Source of the DNA: Lachnospiraceae bacterium
Lineage (GTDB): Bacteria > Bacillota > Clostridia > Lachnospirales > Lachnospiraceae
Length of the DNA stretch: 58,355 nt
Direction of reading: 5' to 3'
Assembly: GCA_024693135.1 (NCBI GenBank)
Contig: JAILLN010000062.1
Coordinates: forward strand, 1-58,355
Part shown: positions 43,801 to 51,284 of the stretch, piece by piece
How positions within the stretch are numbered: the stretch's first letter is position 1
Layout: every line of letters begins with the position of its first letter
The notes under the pieces: generated by a model
What the model was told of the DNA's origin: nothing
Seen by the model: only the letters and a program-made list of their open reading frames with translations
The model's database searches: none
Made by a program: the position numbers and the translations under genes

Positions 43801-44643
43801 TTGAGCTATCGAATAGTTGCAGACAGCTGCTGTGAGTTTCCGGAGCTGGTGAAAGCGGAAATACCGTGCGTGAATGTTCCGCTTACGATCATGGTGGAGG
43901 ATCTGACAATCATCGATGATGATACCTTCAACCAGAAGATTCTTCTGATGGCCATGAGAGACAGCCACGAGGGGGCGAAATCCTCCTGCCCGTCTCCGGA
44001 GCTTTTTATGGAAGCTTATGACGGGGAAGAGGAGGAGGTCTATGTGATCACGATCTCAGCGGACCTGTCCGGCTCATATAATGCCGCCATGCTTGCCAGG
44101 AACCTCTACCTGGAGAAGCATGGAGGAAAGAAAATTCATGTATTCAACTCGGAGTCTACTTCGGGAGGAGAGGCTCACGTAGCCCTGAAGATCCGGGAAT
44201 TGAAGCAGGAAGGGCTTGAGTTCGATGAGGTGGTGAGACGGACCGGCGATTTCATCCAGAGCCAGAAGACGTATTTTGTCCTGGAATCCCTGGAGGAGCT
44301 GAGGAAAAACGGACGGCTTTCCAATCTGAAGGCACTTGCCGCAAATACCCTGAACCTGAAGCCCGTATGCGCAGGCGACCATGGCACCATCGTGCAGCTT
44401 GCCCTGGCCAGGGGGGTGAAGCGTGCTTTGAAAAAAATGGTGGAGATCGCCCTCAAGGATGCCGGGGACACCTCCGACAGGATCCTGATCATCAATCATT
44501 GCAACTGTCCGGAACGGGCCAGAGAGGTGCTGGAGGATTTTCTTGCTCAAAGCACCACAGGCTTTAAGGATGCGATGATCATGGGAACAGCCGGGATCAA
44601 TACATTATATGCAGAAGATGGAGGAATTATCGTTACATTTTGA
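43801..44643 (+). CDS. DegV-family fatty-acid-binding protein
   Basis: A 280-residue DegV/FakB-type protein that binds a fatty acid for phosphorylation by FakA (kinase not in this window). Family features: IVADSCCEFP at the start, the SCPSPE segment near 61, ISADLSGSYNAA near 82, FNSESTSGGE near 115 and the C-terminal GIIVTF. The start is TTG 43801 after GGGAGGAAG. It is convergent with the LytTR gene, with only 8 bases between the two ends and no terminator. Confidence 0.9.
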   Translation: MSYRIVADSCCEFPELVKAEIPCVNVPLTIMVEDLTIIDDDTFNQKILLMAMRDSHEGAKSSCPSPELFMEAYDGEEEEVYVITISADLSGSYNAAMLARNLYLEKHGGKKIHVFNSESTSGGEAHVALKIRELKQEGLEFDEVVRRTGDFIQSQKTYFVLESLEELRKNGRLSNLKALAANTLNLKPVCAGDHGTIVQLALARGVKRALKKMVEIALKDAGDTSDRILIINHCNCPERAREVLEDFLAQSTTGFKDAMIMGTAGINTLYAEDGGIIVTF

Positions 44644-44651
44644 TATATAAA

Positions 44652-45383
44652 TTATAGAACAGATTTCACTTTTCTTTGCGCAAGCGCCTTATAGGCTTTT
44701 AAGATGGCATGCTTGCGGAGAATGCTGAAACGAAGCACTGCACCGTCATCCATTTTGAAGGAATTGCCTTTGTACGAGGCAACGGCATTCAGATTGATGA
44801 CGGTTTTTTTGTCTGTATACAGGAAGCCGGAATCATTAAGCTGGGATGCCAGGGCAGAAAGGCGGTCGGCCAGGTGAAAGGAACGGTTTCCGGAAAGGGC
44901 GATCAGTGTATAATAGCCTTTGTCTCTTGCATAAAGGATCTCGTCCGGTAGGACATAAGCCGTTTCCTTTTCTCCCCGAAGCTCCAGACGGGGCGGCTTT
45001 ATGGCGTGGTGACGTACAGCCTGATCCACCAGGGTCTTGAAGTCTTTTTGAAGCAGGGGCTTCTTCAGGATGAGGATCCCTTCGGAGGAGCCGTATTTTG
45101 CCGCATAATCTACCTTAGAGGAAGCCAGCACGAGCTGACAGTCGATCCCCTGGTGCATCAGGTCTGTAGCGGCCATCATTCCATCCCGTGTGCTCCCGGT
45201 GATATCGATCAGGATCAGGTCATAGCGCAGGCGGTGAGGAAGCAGAGCCTCCTCACTGCCGTATGAATCATAATAAATCACTTCCCCGGACGGGATCCGT
45301 GCATCCCTTTCTCTGGAAAGCAGGCGCTCGGACTGCTTCCGGTCTGCAGGATTGTCATCTAGGATGGCTATGAATGCGGACAT
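44652..45383 (-). CDS. LytTR-family response regulator
   Basis: 243 residues. The receiver domain (1-125) keeps DD near 9-10, the phospho-acceptor Asp60 in DLILIDI and the Lys in ILILKKPL. The C-terminal LytTR DNA-binding domain (about 140-240) shows DEILYARDKGYYTLI, the sensor-like TDKKTVINLNAV and a basic end. It begins 2 bases after the argG stop, on the same strand, so it should be transcribed from the ArgR-controlled argG promoter. No histidine kinase gene is adjacent. Confidence 0.87.
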   Translation of the reverse strand: MSAFIAILDDNPADRKQSERLLSRERDARIPSGEVIYYDSYGSEEALLPHRLRYDLILIDITGSTRDGMMAATDLMHQGIDCQLVLASSKVDYAAKYGSSEGILILKKPLLQKDFKTLVDQAVRHHAIKPPRLELRGEKETAYVLPDEILYARDKGYYTLIALSGNRSFHLADRLSALASQLNDSGFLYTDKKTVINLNAVASYKGNSFKMDDGAVLRFSILRKHAILKAYKALAQRKVKSVL

Positions 45384-45385
45384 CT

Positions 45386-46609
45386 TTACTTATTTTTTTC
45401 GGCAAGCTTCATGGCACGGACCTTTGTGGACAGGCCGAACAGGGTGATGAAACCTTCTGCATCATGATGGTCATAGAGGTCGCCGGTGGTGAAGCTTGCG
45501 ATGCTCTCGTTGTAAAGTGAATAAGGAGAGGTTTCCCCGGCCTTGATGATGTTGCCTTTATAGAGCTTGAATTTTACCTCTCCCGTGACATACTGCTGCG
45601 TGGATGAGATAAAAGCACAGATCGCTTCCCGCAGAGGCGTGAACCACTTTCCTTCGTAGACAGTCTGGGCCAGCTCTTCTCCCATGATCCGCTTGATCCG
45701 CATGGTCTCGCGGTCCAGGATCAGCTCTTCCAGCTGTTCGTGGGCGGCATAGAGGATGGTGCCGCCGGGGGTTTCATAAACGCCCCTGCTCTTCATGCCG
45801 ACTACGCGGTTTTCCACGATATCTACGATACCGATCCCATGCTTGCCGCCCAGCTCATTCAACGTCCGGATGATGTCGGAAAGCTTCATTTTCTTGCCGT
45901 TTACGCTGACAGGCACGCCCTTTTCAAATGACATCGTCACGTATTCTCCTTTGGCCGGAGCTTTTTCCGGGGAGACGCCCAGCACCAGGAGCTTTTTATA
46001 GTCGGGTTCGCAGGAAGGATCCTCCAGCTCAAGGCCTTCGTGGCTGATATGCCAAAGGTTCCGGTCTCTGCTATAGGAATTGGATGCGGAGAAGGGAAGG
46101 GTGATCCCATGCGCCTTGGCATATTTCAGTTCGTCCTCCCTGGACTGCATGGTCCATTTGGGATCGCGCCAGGCGGCGATGATCCTCAGATCCGGCGCAA
46201 GAGCCTTGATCCCAAGCTCAAAGCGGATCTGGTCGTTGCCCTTTCCCGTAGCTCCGTGGCAGATGGCGGTGGCTTTTTCCTTCCTTGCGATCTCTACCAG
46301 CCGCTTGGCGATCACCGGCCGTGCCATGGATGTGCCCAGAAGGTATTTGTTCTCATAGACTGCATGTCCCTGGACGCAGGGAAGCACGAAATCCTCGCAG
46401 AACTCGTCTGTGACATCCTCGATATAAAGCTTGGATGCTCCGGACAGCTTCGCACGCTCCTCCAGCCCGTCCAGCTCATTGCCCTGCCCGCAGTCGACAC
46501 AGACGCAGATTACCTCATAGTCGTAGTTTTCCTTCAGCCAGGGGATGATCACGGTGGTATCCAGACCACCGGAATACGCCAGGATTACTTTTTCTTTCTT
46601 TTTTGCCAT
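45386..46609 (-). CDS. argG: Argininosuccinate synthase
   Basis: Joins citrulline and aspartate using ATP, the penultimate step of arginine synthesis. 407 residues. The P-loop-like AYSGGLDTTVIIPWL lies near 11-25. GATGKGNDQIRFELG and SREDELKYAKAHGI follow at the usual positions. The start at 46609 gives MAKKKEKVILAYSGG and has AAAGAGGT upstream; the frame extends further but the extra 20 residues are unconserved. It is divergent from argC across the ARG-box region. Confidence 0.96.
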   Translation of the reverse strand: MAKKKEKVILAYSGGLDTTVIIPWLKENYDYEVICVCVDCGQGNELDGLEERAKLSGASKLYIEDVTDEFCEDFVLPCVQGHAVYENKYLLGTSMARPVIAKRLVEIARKEKATAICHGATGKGNDQIRFELGIKALAPDLRIIAAWRDPKWTMQSREDELKYAKAHGITLPFSASNSYSRDRNLWHISHEGLELEDPSCEPDYKKLLVLGVSPEKAPAKGEYVTMSFEKGVPVSVNGKKMKLSDIIRTLNELGGKHGIGIVDIVENRVVGMKSRGVYETPGGTILYAAHEQLEELILDRETMRIKRIMGEELAQTVYEGKWFTPLREAICAFISSTQQYVTGEVKFKLYKGNIIKAGETSPYSLYNESIASFTTGDLYDHHDAEGFITLFGLSTKVRAMKLAEKNK

Positions 46610-46937
46610 ATCGGTACCTCTTTCTCTTGTTAAATAGGATAGTTGATCCGGTGTGCCTGAAAACAGCATGATTTCTGGATGTTAGGAACCGTCTCCGGGA
46701 ACACTTTCTAATCATAGTATAAGAATGAATAAAATACAAGAGTATAATCCGAAAAAATGAATAAAATACAGAAATATATGAAAATTTATTGCATAAAATA
46801 CAGAAATATAGTATAAATATACAAATGAAGGATTCTTTATCCATCGTGCCGCATCCGGGAGAGGCTATTTGACTTGCCATCTCCCAGGGCTTAAGATAGG
46901 AAAAGACTGTTTTATATGCTTTATTGGGGAGGATGGA
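46610..46937. promoter_or_regulatory. Divergent argG/argC control region with four ARG boxes
   Basis: Leftward promoter for argG: TTGTAT (46733-46738), 17 bases, TATGAT (46710-46715) on the minus strand. Rightward promoter for argC: TTGCAT (46789-46794), 17 bases, TATAAA (46812-46817). Four ARG-box-like elements cover them: ATGAATAAAATACAAG at 46724, the same core at 46757, TGCATAAAATACA at 46790 and GTATAAATATACAAA at 46811. Spacings of 33, 32-33 and 22 bases keep one DNA face. ArgR bound with arginine should repress both sides. The argC leader contains a GGGAGA/TCTCCC hairpin around 46857-46886. Confidence 0.8.
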
Positions 46938-47978
46938 ATGATAAAAGCAGGCATTATAGGTGCAACCGGATATGCTGGAAACGAGCTGGTCAGGCTGCTC
47001 CTGTCCCATAAGATGGTAGAGCTTCGTTTCCTTGCATCCAAAAGCTTTGAAGGGGAAAAATACCAGGCAATTTACCGGAACTTCACGGATCTGGTCGATA
47101 TGCCTTGCACGGCACCGGATCTGCAGGCGATGGCTGAGGAGGCAGACGTGATCTTTACGGCGACTCCCCAGGGATATCTGTCTGGAATATTGAATGAAGG
47201 TATACTTGCAAAGTGCAGGATCATTGACCTGTCGGCTGATTATCGGATCAAAGACAAAGAAATCTATGAAAAATGGTATAAAATAGAACACAAATCTCCG
47301 GAGCTAATCCAAAAGGCGGTTTACGGATTAACCGAGGTCAACCGCGAAAAAATCAAAAATGCAAGTATACTTGCGAATCCGGGATGCTTCACCACCTGCT
47401 CCATCCTGACGGCATATCCGCTGGTAAAGGAGGGGGTCATCGATCCGGATACCCTGGTGATCAATGCTCTTTCCGGTGTTTCGGGTGCAGGAAGGGGAGC
47501 CAAGACGGCAAATCTGTTCTGTGAGGTGAATGAATCAGCAAAGGCATATGGCGTGACGACCCACCGGCATACCCCGGAGATCGAGGAGCAGCTGGGATAT
47601 GCGGCAGGGAGGAGCATTCTGGTGTCCTTTACTCCGCACCTGATCCCCATGAACCGGGGCATCCTGGCTACGGAGACCGCCAGCCTGACCGGAGATTATA
47701 CCCTTCAGGACATCAGCCGGATTTATGAGGATTATTATGGAAGGGAGCCCTTCATCCGTCTGCTGCCGGCTGGGCAGTGCCCGGAAACCCGCTTTGTGGA
47801 AGGAAGCAATTATGTAGACCTGGGATTCCAGATCGATCCGAGGACGAAGCGGATCGTCATGATGGGTGCTCTGGATAATCTGGTAAAGGGCGCGGCCGGA
47901 CAGGCTGTACAAAATATGAATGTGATGTTTGGCTTTGAGGAGACGGAAGGACTGCGGTCTGTCCCCATGAACCCGTGA
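46938..47978 (+). CDS. argC: N-acetyl-gamma-glutamyl-phosphate reductase
   Basis: Reduces N-acetylglutamyl phosphate to the semialdehyde using NADPH. 346 residues. The Rossmann motif GIIGATGYAGNELVRLL is at 5-21. The catalytic Cys150 lies in ANPGCFTTC, and VSGVSGAGRGAK is near 180. ATG 46938 follows GGGGAGG. It is the first gene on the right side of the ARG-box region; GNAT, argJ, argB and argD follow. Confidence 0.96.
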   Translation: MIKAGIIGATGYAGNELVRLLLSHKMVELRFLASKSFEGEKYQAIYRNFTDLVDMPCTAPDLQAMAEEADVIFTATPQGYLSGILNEGILAKCRIIDLSADYRIKDKEIYEKWYKIEHKSPELIQKAVYGLTEVNREKIKNASILANPGCFTTCSILTAYPLVKEGVIDPDTLVINALSGVSGAGRGAKTANLFCEVNESAKAYGVTTHRHTPEIEEQLGYAAGRSILVSFTPHLIPMNRGILATETASLTGDYTLQDISRIYEDYYGREPFIRLLPAGQCPETRFVEGSNYVDLGFQIDPRTKRIVMMGALDNLVKGAAGQAVQNMNVMFGFEETEGLRSVPMNP

Positions 47979-47989
47979 GCCGGAATATA

Positions 47990-48034
47990 GGTTGACATAA
48001 ATCAAAATCACTGAAATTTTGGTTGACATAAATG
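47990..48034 (+). repeat. GGTTGACATAAAT pair after argC
   Basis: Two copies, GGTTGACATAAATC at 47990 and GGTTGACATAAATG at 48021, same direction, 31 bases apart. The first starts 12 bases after the argC stop. The two differ only at the final base. Confidence 0.75.
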
Positions 48035-48209
48035 GAGAACGCCCTGTACAAGGCTGAAGTTCTCGGCTGTTTCGCGGCCGGATCACATTTTCGGAGCCTG
48101 GAAAGATGCGCCGGGAAGACCGCGGCATCGGGCCTAAAGGGACATGCCATAATATGAGCTGGTGCAAGGTCAGGCTCAAGGAAAAAGAAAAGGAAGAATT
48201 GGAGTAAAA

Positions 48210-48656
48210 ATGACGATCAGGGAAATGAGGCTGGAGGATTATGACCGGGTGAGGGAACTGTGGCTTACGATCCGCGGATTTGCCATCCGGAGCCTGGATG
48301 ATTCCAGGGAGGGAGTGGAAAAGTTTTTGAATCGTAATCCCGGCATCTCCGTGGTGGCGGAGGAGGATGGGCAGATCGTGGGAGCCATACTCTGCGGACA
48401 TGACGGCAGGAGAGCCACCCTTTATCATGTATGCGTCAGGGAGGAGTACCGGAAGAGGGGGATCGGCAAAGCCATGGTCGTCCGGTGCATGGAGAAGCTG
48501 AACCAGGAGGGGATTAATAAGGTGGCTTTGATCGCCTTTACCAGAAATGATGTAGGAAACGCATTTTGGAAGGGAATCGGCTGGACGGAACGGCAGGATC
48601 TGAATTATTATGACTTCCTATTAAATGCAGATAATATCATAAAATATAATGAATGA
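48210..48656 (+). CDS. GNAT-family N-acetyltransferase in the arg operon
   Basis: 148 residues with GNAT features: TIREMRLEDYDRVRELW at the start, the acetyl-CoA loop in VCVREEYRKRGIGKAMV (about 82-98) and a C-terminal NDVGNAFWKGIGW segment. ATG 48210 has GGAG about 6 bases upstream. Its place between argC and argJ suggests a role in acetylated arginine intermediates, perhaps N-acetylglutamate supply, but ArgJ alone can do this and the substrate is not shown by sequence. Confidence 0.8.
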   Translation: MTIREMRLEDYDRVRELWLTIRGFAIRSLDDSREGVEKFLNRNPGISVVAEEDGQIVGAILCGHDGRRATLYHVCVREEYRKRGIGKAMVVRCMEKLNQEGINKVALIAFTRNDVGNAFWKGIGWTERQDLNYYDFLLNADNIIKYNE

Positions 48657-48703
48657 CAGAGGCTGCCGGAAAAGGATGAAAAAAGGCTGCCGGGAAGGAG
48701 AGC

Positions 48704-49930
48704 ATGGTGAAGGTCATTGAAGGAGGGATAGTATCAGCCAGGGGATTTCGCGCCACAGGCACTGCGGCCGGGATCAAGTATCAGGGCAGGAAGGATATGG
48801 CGATGATCGTATCAGACAGCCCCTGTGTCCTGGCCGGGGTGTTTACTTCAAATGTGGTCAAGGCGGCGCCTGTGCTTTGGGATATGAAGGTATTGCGCCA
48901 GTCGGACTATGCTCAGGCTGTGGTGGTGAATGCCGGGATTGCAAATGCATGTACCGGAAAGCAGGGAGAAGAATCCTGCCGGGAAACCGCATCGGAGGCG
49001 GCATCGCTTCTAGGGATCCCTGAGGATTCTGTACTCATCGGATCTACCGGGGTCATCGGAATGCCCCTTGACATGGAAAAGATCAAAAATGGGATCCGTG
49101 CAATGGTTCCGGAGCTGGGGAACGCGGCAGAAAATGGAAAAATCGCCGCCGAATCCATTATGACGACGGATACCATCCCGAAGCAGGTGGCTGTCCAGGT
49201 GGAGATCAAGGGGAAAACCGTGACCATAGGGGGCATGGCGAAGGGATCGGGCATGATCCATCCGAATATGGGCACTATGCTGGCCTATGTTACGACAGAT
49301 GCGTCGATAAAAAAGGAACTGCTGCAGAGCATGCTGGAAAGGGATGTGAAGGATACCTTCAATATGGTTTCGGTGGATGGGGATACATCGACGAATGATA
49401 CCCTCCTGGTGCTGGCGAATGGGATGGCCGGGAATGAAATCATGGATGGCGAGGACGAGGAAAGCCGGAAATTTTTTGACGCTTTACATTATGTAAACGA
49501 AAATTTGGCCAAGATGATCGCCGGAGACGGGGAGGGGGCCACGAAGCTTTTGGAGATCCGGGTGACCGGTGCCGCAAATACGGAGGATGCAAAAAAGCTG
49601 GCCAAGTCAGTCACGGAATCTTCCCTGACCAAAGCAGCCATGTATGGAAATGATGCAAATTTCGGAAGGATCTTATGTGCCCTTGGCTACTCAGGCGTGC
49701 AGTTTAATCCTGATCAGATCGATTTCTATTTTGAAGCAGAAGGAAAGCGGATGATGATCTGCCGGAATGGGCAGGCTGCAGATTATAACGAAGAAGAAGC
49801 CAGCGCCCTGCTCGCCCACGAAAAGGTTGTGATCGACATATATCTAAAGGAAGGCCAGGGCTCAGCTGTGGCATGGGGATGTGATCTCACCTATGATTAT
49901 GTGAAGATCAATGCAGATTACCGAAGCTGA
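48704..49930 (+). CDS. argJ: Glutamate N-acetyltransferase (ornithine acetyltransferase)
   Basis: Moves the acetyl group from N-acetylornithine to glutamate, giving the cyclic acetyl pathway. 408 residues. The precursor cuts itself before the nucleophile Thr191 in KGSGMIHPNMGTML; most family members have Ala-Thr at this site, here it is Gly-Thr. The DTTSTNDT-like segment DGDTSTNDTL and the N-D-A-N-F-G-R stretch near 318 are present. ATG 48704 follows GGAAGGAG. Confidence 0.95.
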   Translation: MVKVIEGGIVSARGFRATGTAAGIKYQGRKDMAMIVSDSPCVLAGVFTSNVVKAAPVLWDMKVLRQSDYAQAVVVNAGIANACTGKQGEESCRETASEAASLLGIPEDSVLIGSTGVIGMPLDMEKIKNGIRAMVPELGNAAENGKIAAESIMTTDTIPKQVAVQVEIKGKTVTIGGMAKGSGMIHPNMGTMLAYVTTDASIKKELLQSMLERDVKDTFNMVSVDGDTSTNDTLLVLANGMAGNEIMDGEDEESRKFFDALHYVNENLAKMIAGDGEGATKLLEIRVTGAANTEDAKKLAKSVTESSLTKAAMYGNDANFGRILCALGYSGVQFNPDQIDFYFEAEGKRMMICRNGQAADYNEEEASALLAHEKVVIDIYLKEGQGSAVAWGCDLTYDYVKINADYRS

Positions 49931-49960
49931 AAAATATCGGCTGATACAAAAAGCGATTTC

Positions 49961-50034
49961 ATATGGATATAAGGGAAGGATGGTAAAGAACGTATAAATA
50001 TGGATATAAGGGCAGGATGGTAAAGAGCTTTTTT
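49961..50034 (+). repeat. Tandem 37-bp duplication
   Basis: Two adjacent copies begin at 49961 and 49998. The first 30 bases match at 28 positions (start ATATGGATATAAGGG), then they diverge. It lies between argJ and the motif array and looks like a local slippage duplication. Confidence 0.75.
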
Positions 50035-50060
50035 ATATAGATCTGTTGGCATGATCCTTT

Positions 50061-50289
50061 GGCTAACATAATTTCTGTCCTGCTAAAAATGAAAATAAAT
50101 AGAGAATGGTTATGGTTTACATAAATTTTTAATCCTGCTTTTCCTGAAATGATCGTATTCAATCACACGGTTTACATAAATTAAATGTGAGTAAAAATCG
50201 CAAAAATGTGATATTTATTTGAGTTAACATAAATCTATATTCAACAATAATCTTCAAATAAAGGCATTTTTGTGTGGTTTACATAAGGC
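50061..50289 (+). repeat. Five-copy GGTTNACATAAAT array before argB
   Basis: Copies at 50061 (GGCTAACATAATTT), 50114 and 50169 (both GGTTTACATAAATT), 50222 (AGTTAACATAAATC) and 50276 (GGTTTACATAAGGC), all in one direction. Intervals are 53, 55, 53 and 54 bases, about five helical turns. The sequences between copies are unrelated to one another, so only the 13-bp element is conserved. The 49931-50337 gap contains no gene. Confidence 0.8.
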
Positions 50290-50337
50290 GGATTACACAG
50301 TTCGGCCTCTTCAGGCGGCTTGAAAAAAGGAGAAGAT

Positions 50338-51216
50338 ATGATAAAAAATGAAGAAGAAATGAGGGAAGCACAGAGAAAGGCTTCTGTCTTGATCGAAGCT
50401 CTTCCTTATATACAGCAGTTCAATAGGCGGATCATCGTGATCAAATACGGCGGCTCGGCAATGACCTCCCAGTCCTTGAAGGAAAACGTCATTAAGGATG
50501 TGACCCTGCTGAAGCTGGTGGGATTCAAGCCCATCATTGTGCACGGGGGAGGGAAGGAGATCAGCCGCTGGGTTGAAAAAGTCGGGATGGAACCGAGATT
50601 TGTCAACGGACTCAGGGTAACCGACGAAGAGACCATGGAGCTGGCAGAAATGGTCCTGAATAAGGTAAACAAAGAGCTGGTGCAGCTGGTGGAGAGCCTG
50701 GGAGTTCAGGCGATCGGTGTTTCCGGCAAGGACGGTAATATGCTCCATGTAAGAAAGAGATATTCGGAGGGACAGGATATCGGCTTCGTGGGCGAGATCA
50801 AGAGGGTGCGTCCCAAGATCCTGCTGGACTTGCTTGAGAGGGACTTCCTGCCCATCGTGGCTCCTATCGGCCTGGATGATGAATTCCATACCTATAATAT
50901 TAATGCGGATGATGCGGCTTGTGCCATAGCCCAGGCTGTCCAGGCGGAAAAGCTCGCCTTTCTTACGGATATTGAGGGCATATACAGAGATATCAATGAC
51001 AAGGATTCCTTCATTTCCAGGATGAGTACAAAGGATGCCAGGGCGCTGATGGAGGAGGGAGTGATCGGAGGAGGCATGCTGCCGAAGCTCAACAATTGTA
51101 TCGAGGCGGTTGAAAACGGAGTGAAGAATGTTCATATACTGGACGGGCGGCTTCTTCACTGCCTGCTGCTGGAAATCTTCACCGATCAGGGAATCGGAAC
51201 CTGGATATATGAGTAG
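50338..51216 (+). CDS. argB: Acetylglutamate kinase
   Basis: Phosphorylates N-acetylglutamate. 292 residues. The amino-acid-kinase motifs are [11 protein letters not shown] near 28, [12 protein letters not shown] near 60, [13 protein letters not shown] and the C-terminal [18 protein letters not shown] 50338 is chosen because AAAGGAGAAG lies just upstream; an in-frame TTG at 50320 overlaps that site. The motif array sits directly upstream. In many bacteria this enzyme is feedback-inhibited by arginine; an N-terminal helix consistent with that is present. Confidence 0.96.
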   Translation: MIKNEEEMREAQRKASVLIEALPYIQQFNRRIIVIKYGGSAMTSQSLKENVIKDVTLLKLVGFKPIIVHGGGKEISRWVEKVGMEPRFVNGLRVTDEETMELAEMVLNKVNKELVQLVESLGVQAIGVSGKDGNMLHVRKRYSEGQDIGFVGEIKRVRPKILLDLLERDFLPIVAPIGLDDEFHTYNINADDAACAIAQAVQAEKLAFLTDIEGIYRDINDKDSFISRMSTKDARALMEEGVIGGGMLPKLNNCIEAVENGVKNVHILDGRLLHCLLLEIFTDQGIGTWIYE

Positions 51217-51220
51217 AAGT

Positions 51221-51265
51221 GGTTTACATAAATCAAACACAACCGTGATACAGTTAACATAAATT
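51221..51265 (+). repeat. GGTTTACATAAAT pair between argB and argD
   Basis: GGTTTACATAAATC at 51221 and AGTTAACATAAATT at 51252, same direction, 31 bases apart. They occupy most of the 68-base gap. The second ends about 20 bases before the argD start. Confidence 0.75.
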
Positions 51266-51284
51266 AAAAACAGAGGGGTCGATC

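Noticed and set aside
48032..48157. 41-codon frame beginning inside a motif copy
   Set aside because: No ribosome site; the start codon is the end of the repeat element itself and the translation is not protein-like.
50061..50289. CRISPR array reading of the regularly spaced repeats
   Set aside because: The repeated unit is only about 13 bases and degenerate, there are no cas genes, and similar copies occur as pairs elsewhere with 31-33 base spacing.
17454..51265. The GGTTNACATAAAT copies as ordinary promoters (TTGACA/TTTACA as -35)
   Set aside because: I checked 17 bases downstream of the main copies and found no convincing -10; only 41111 and 51221 have weak candidates.
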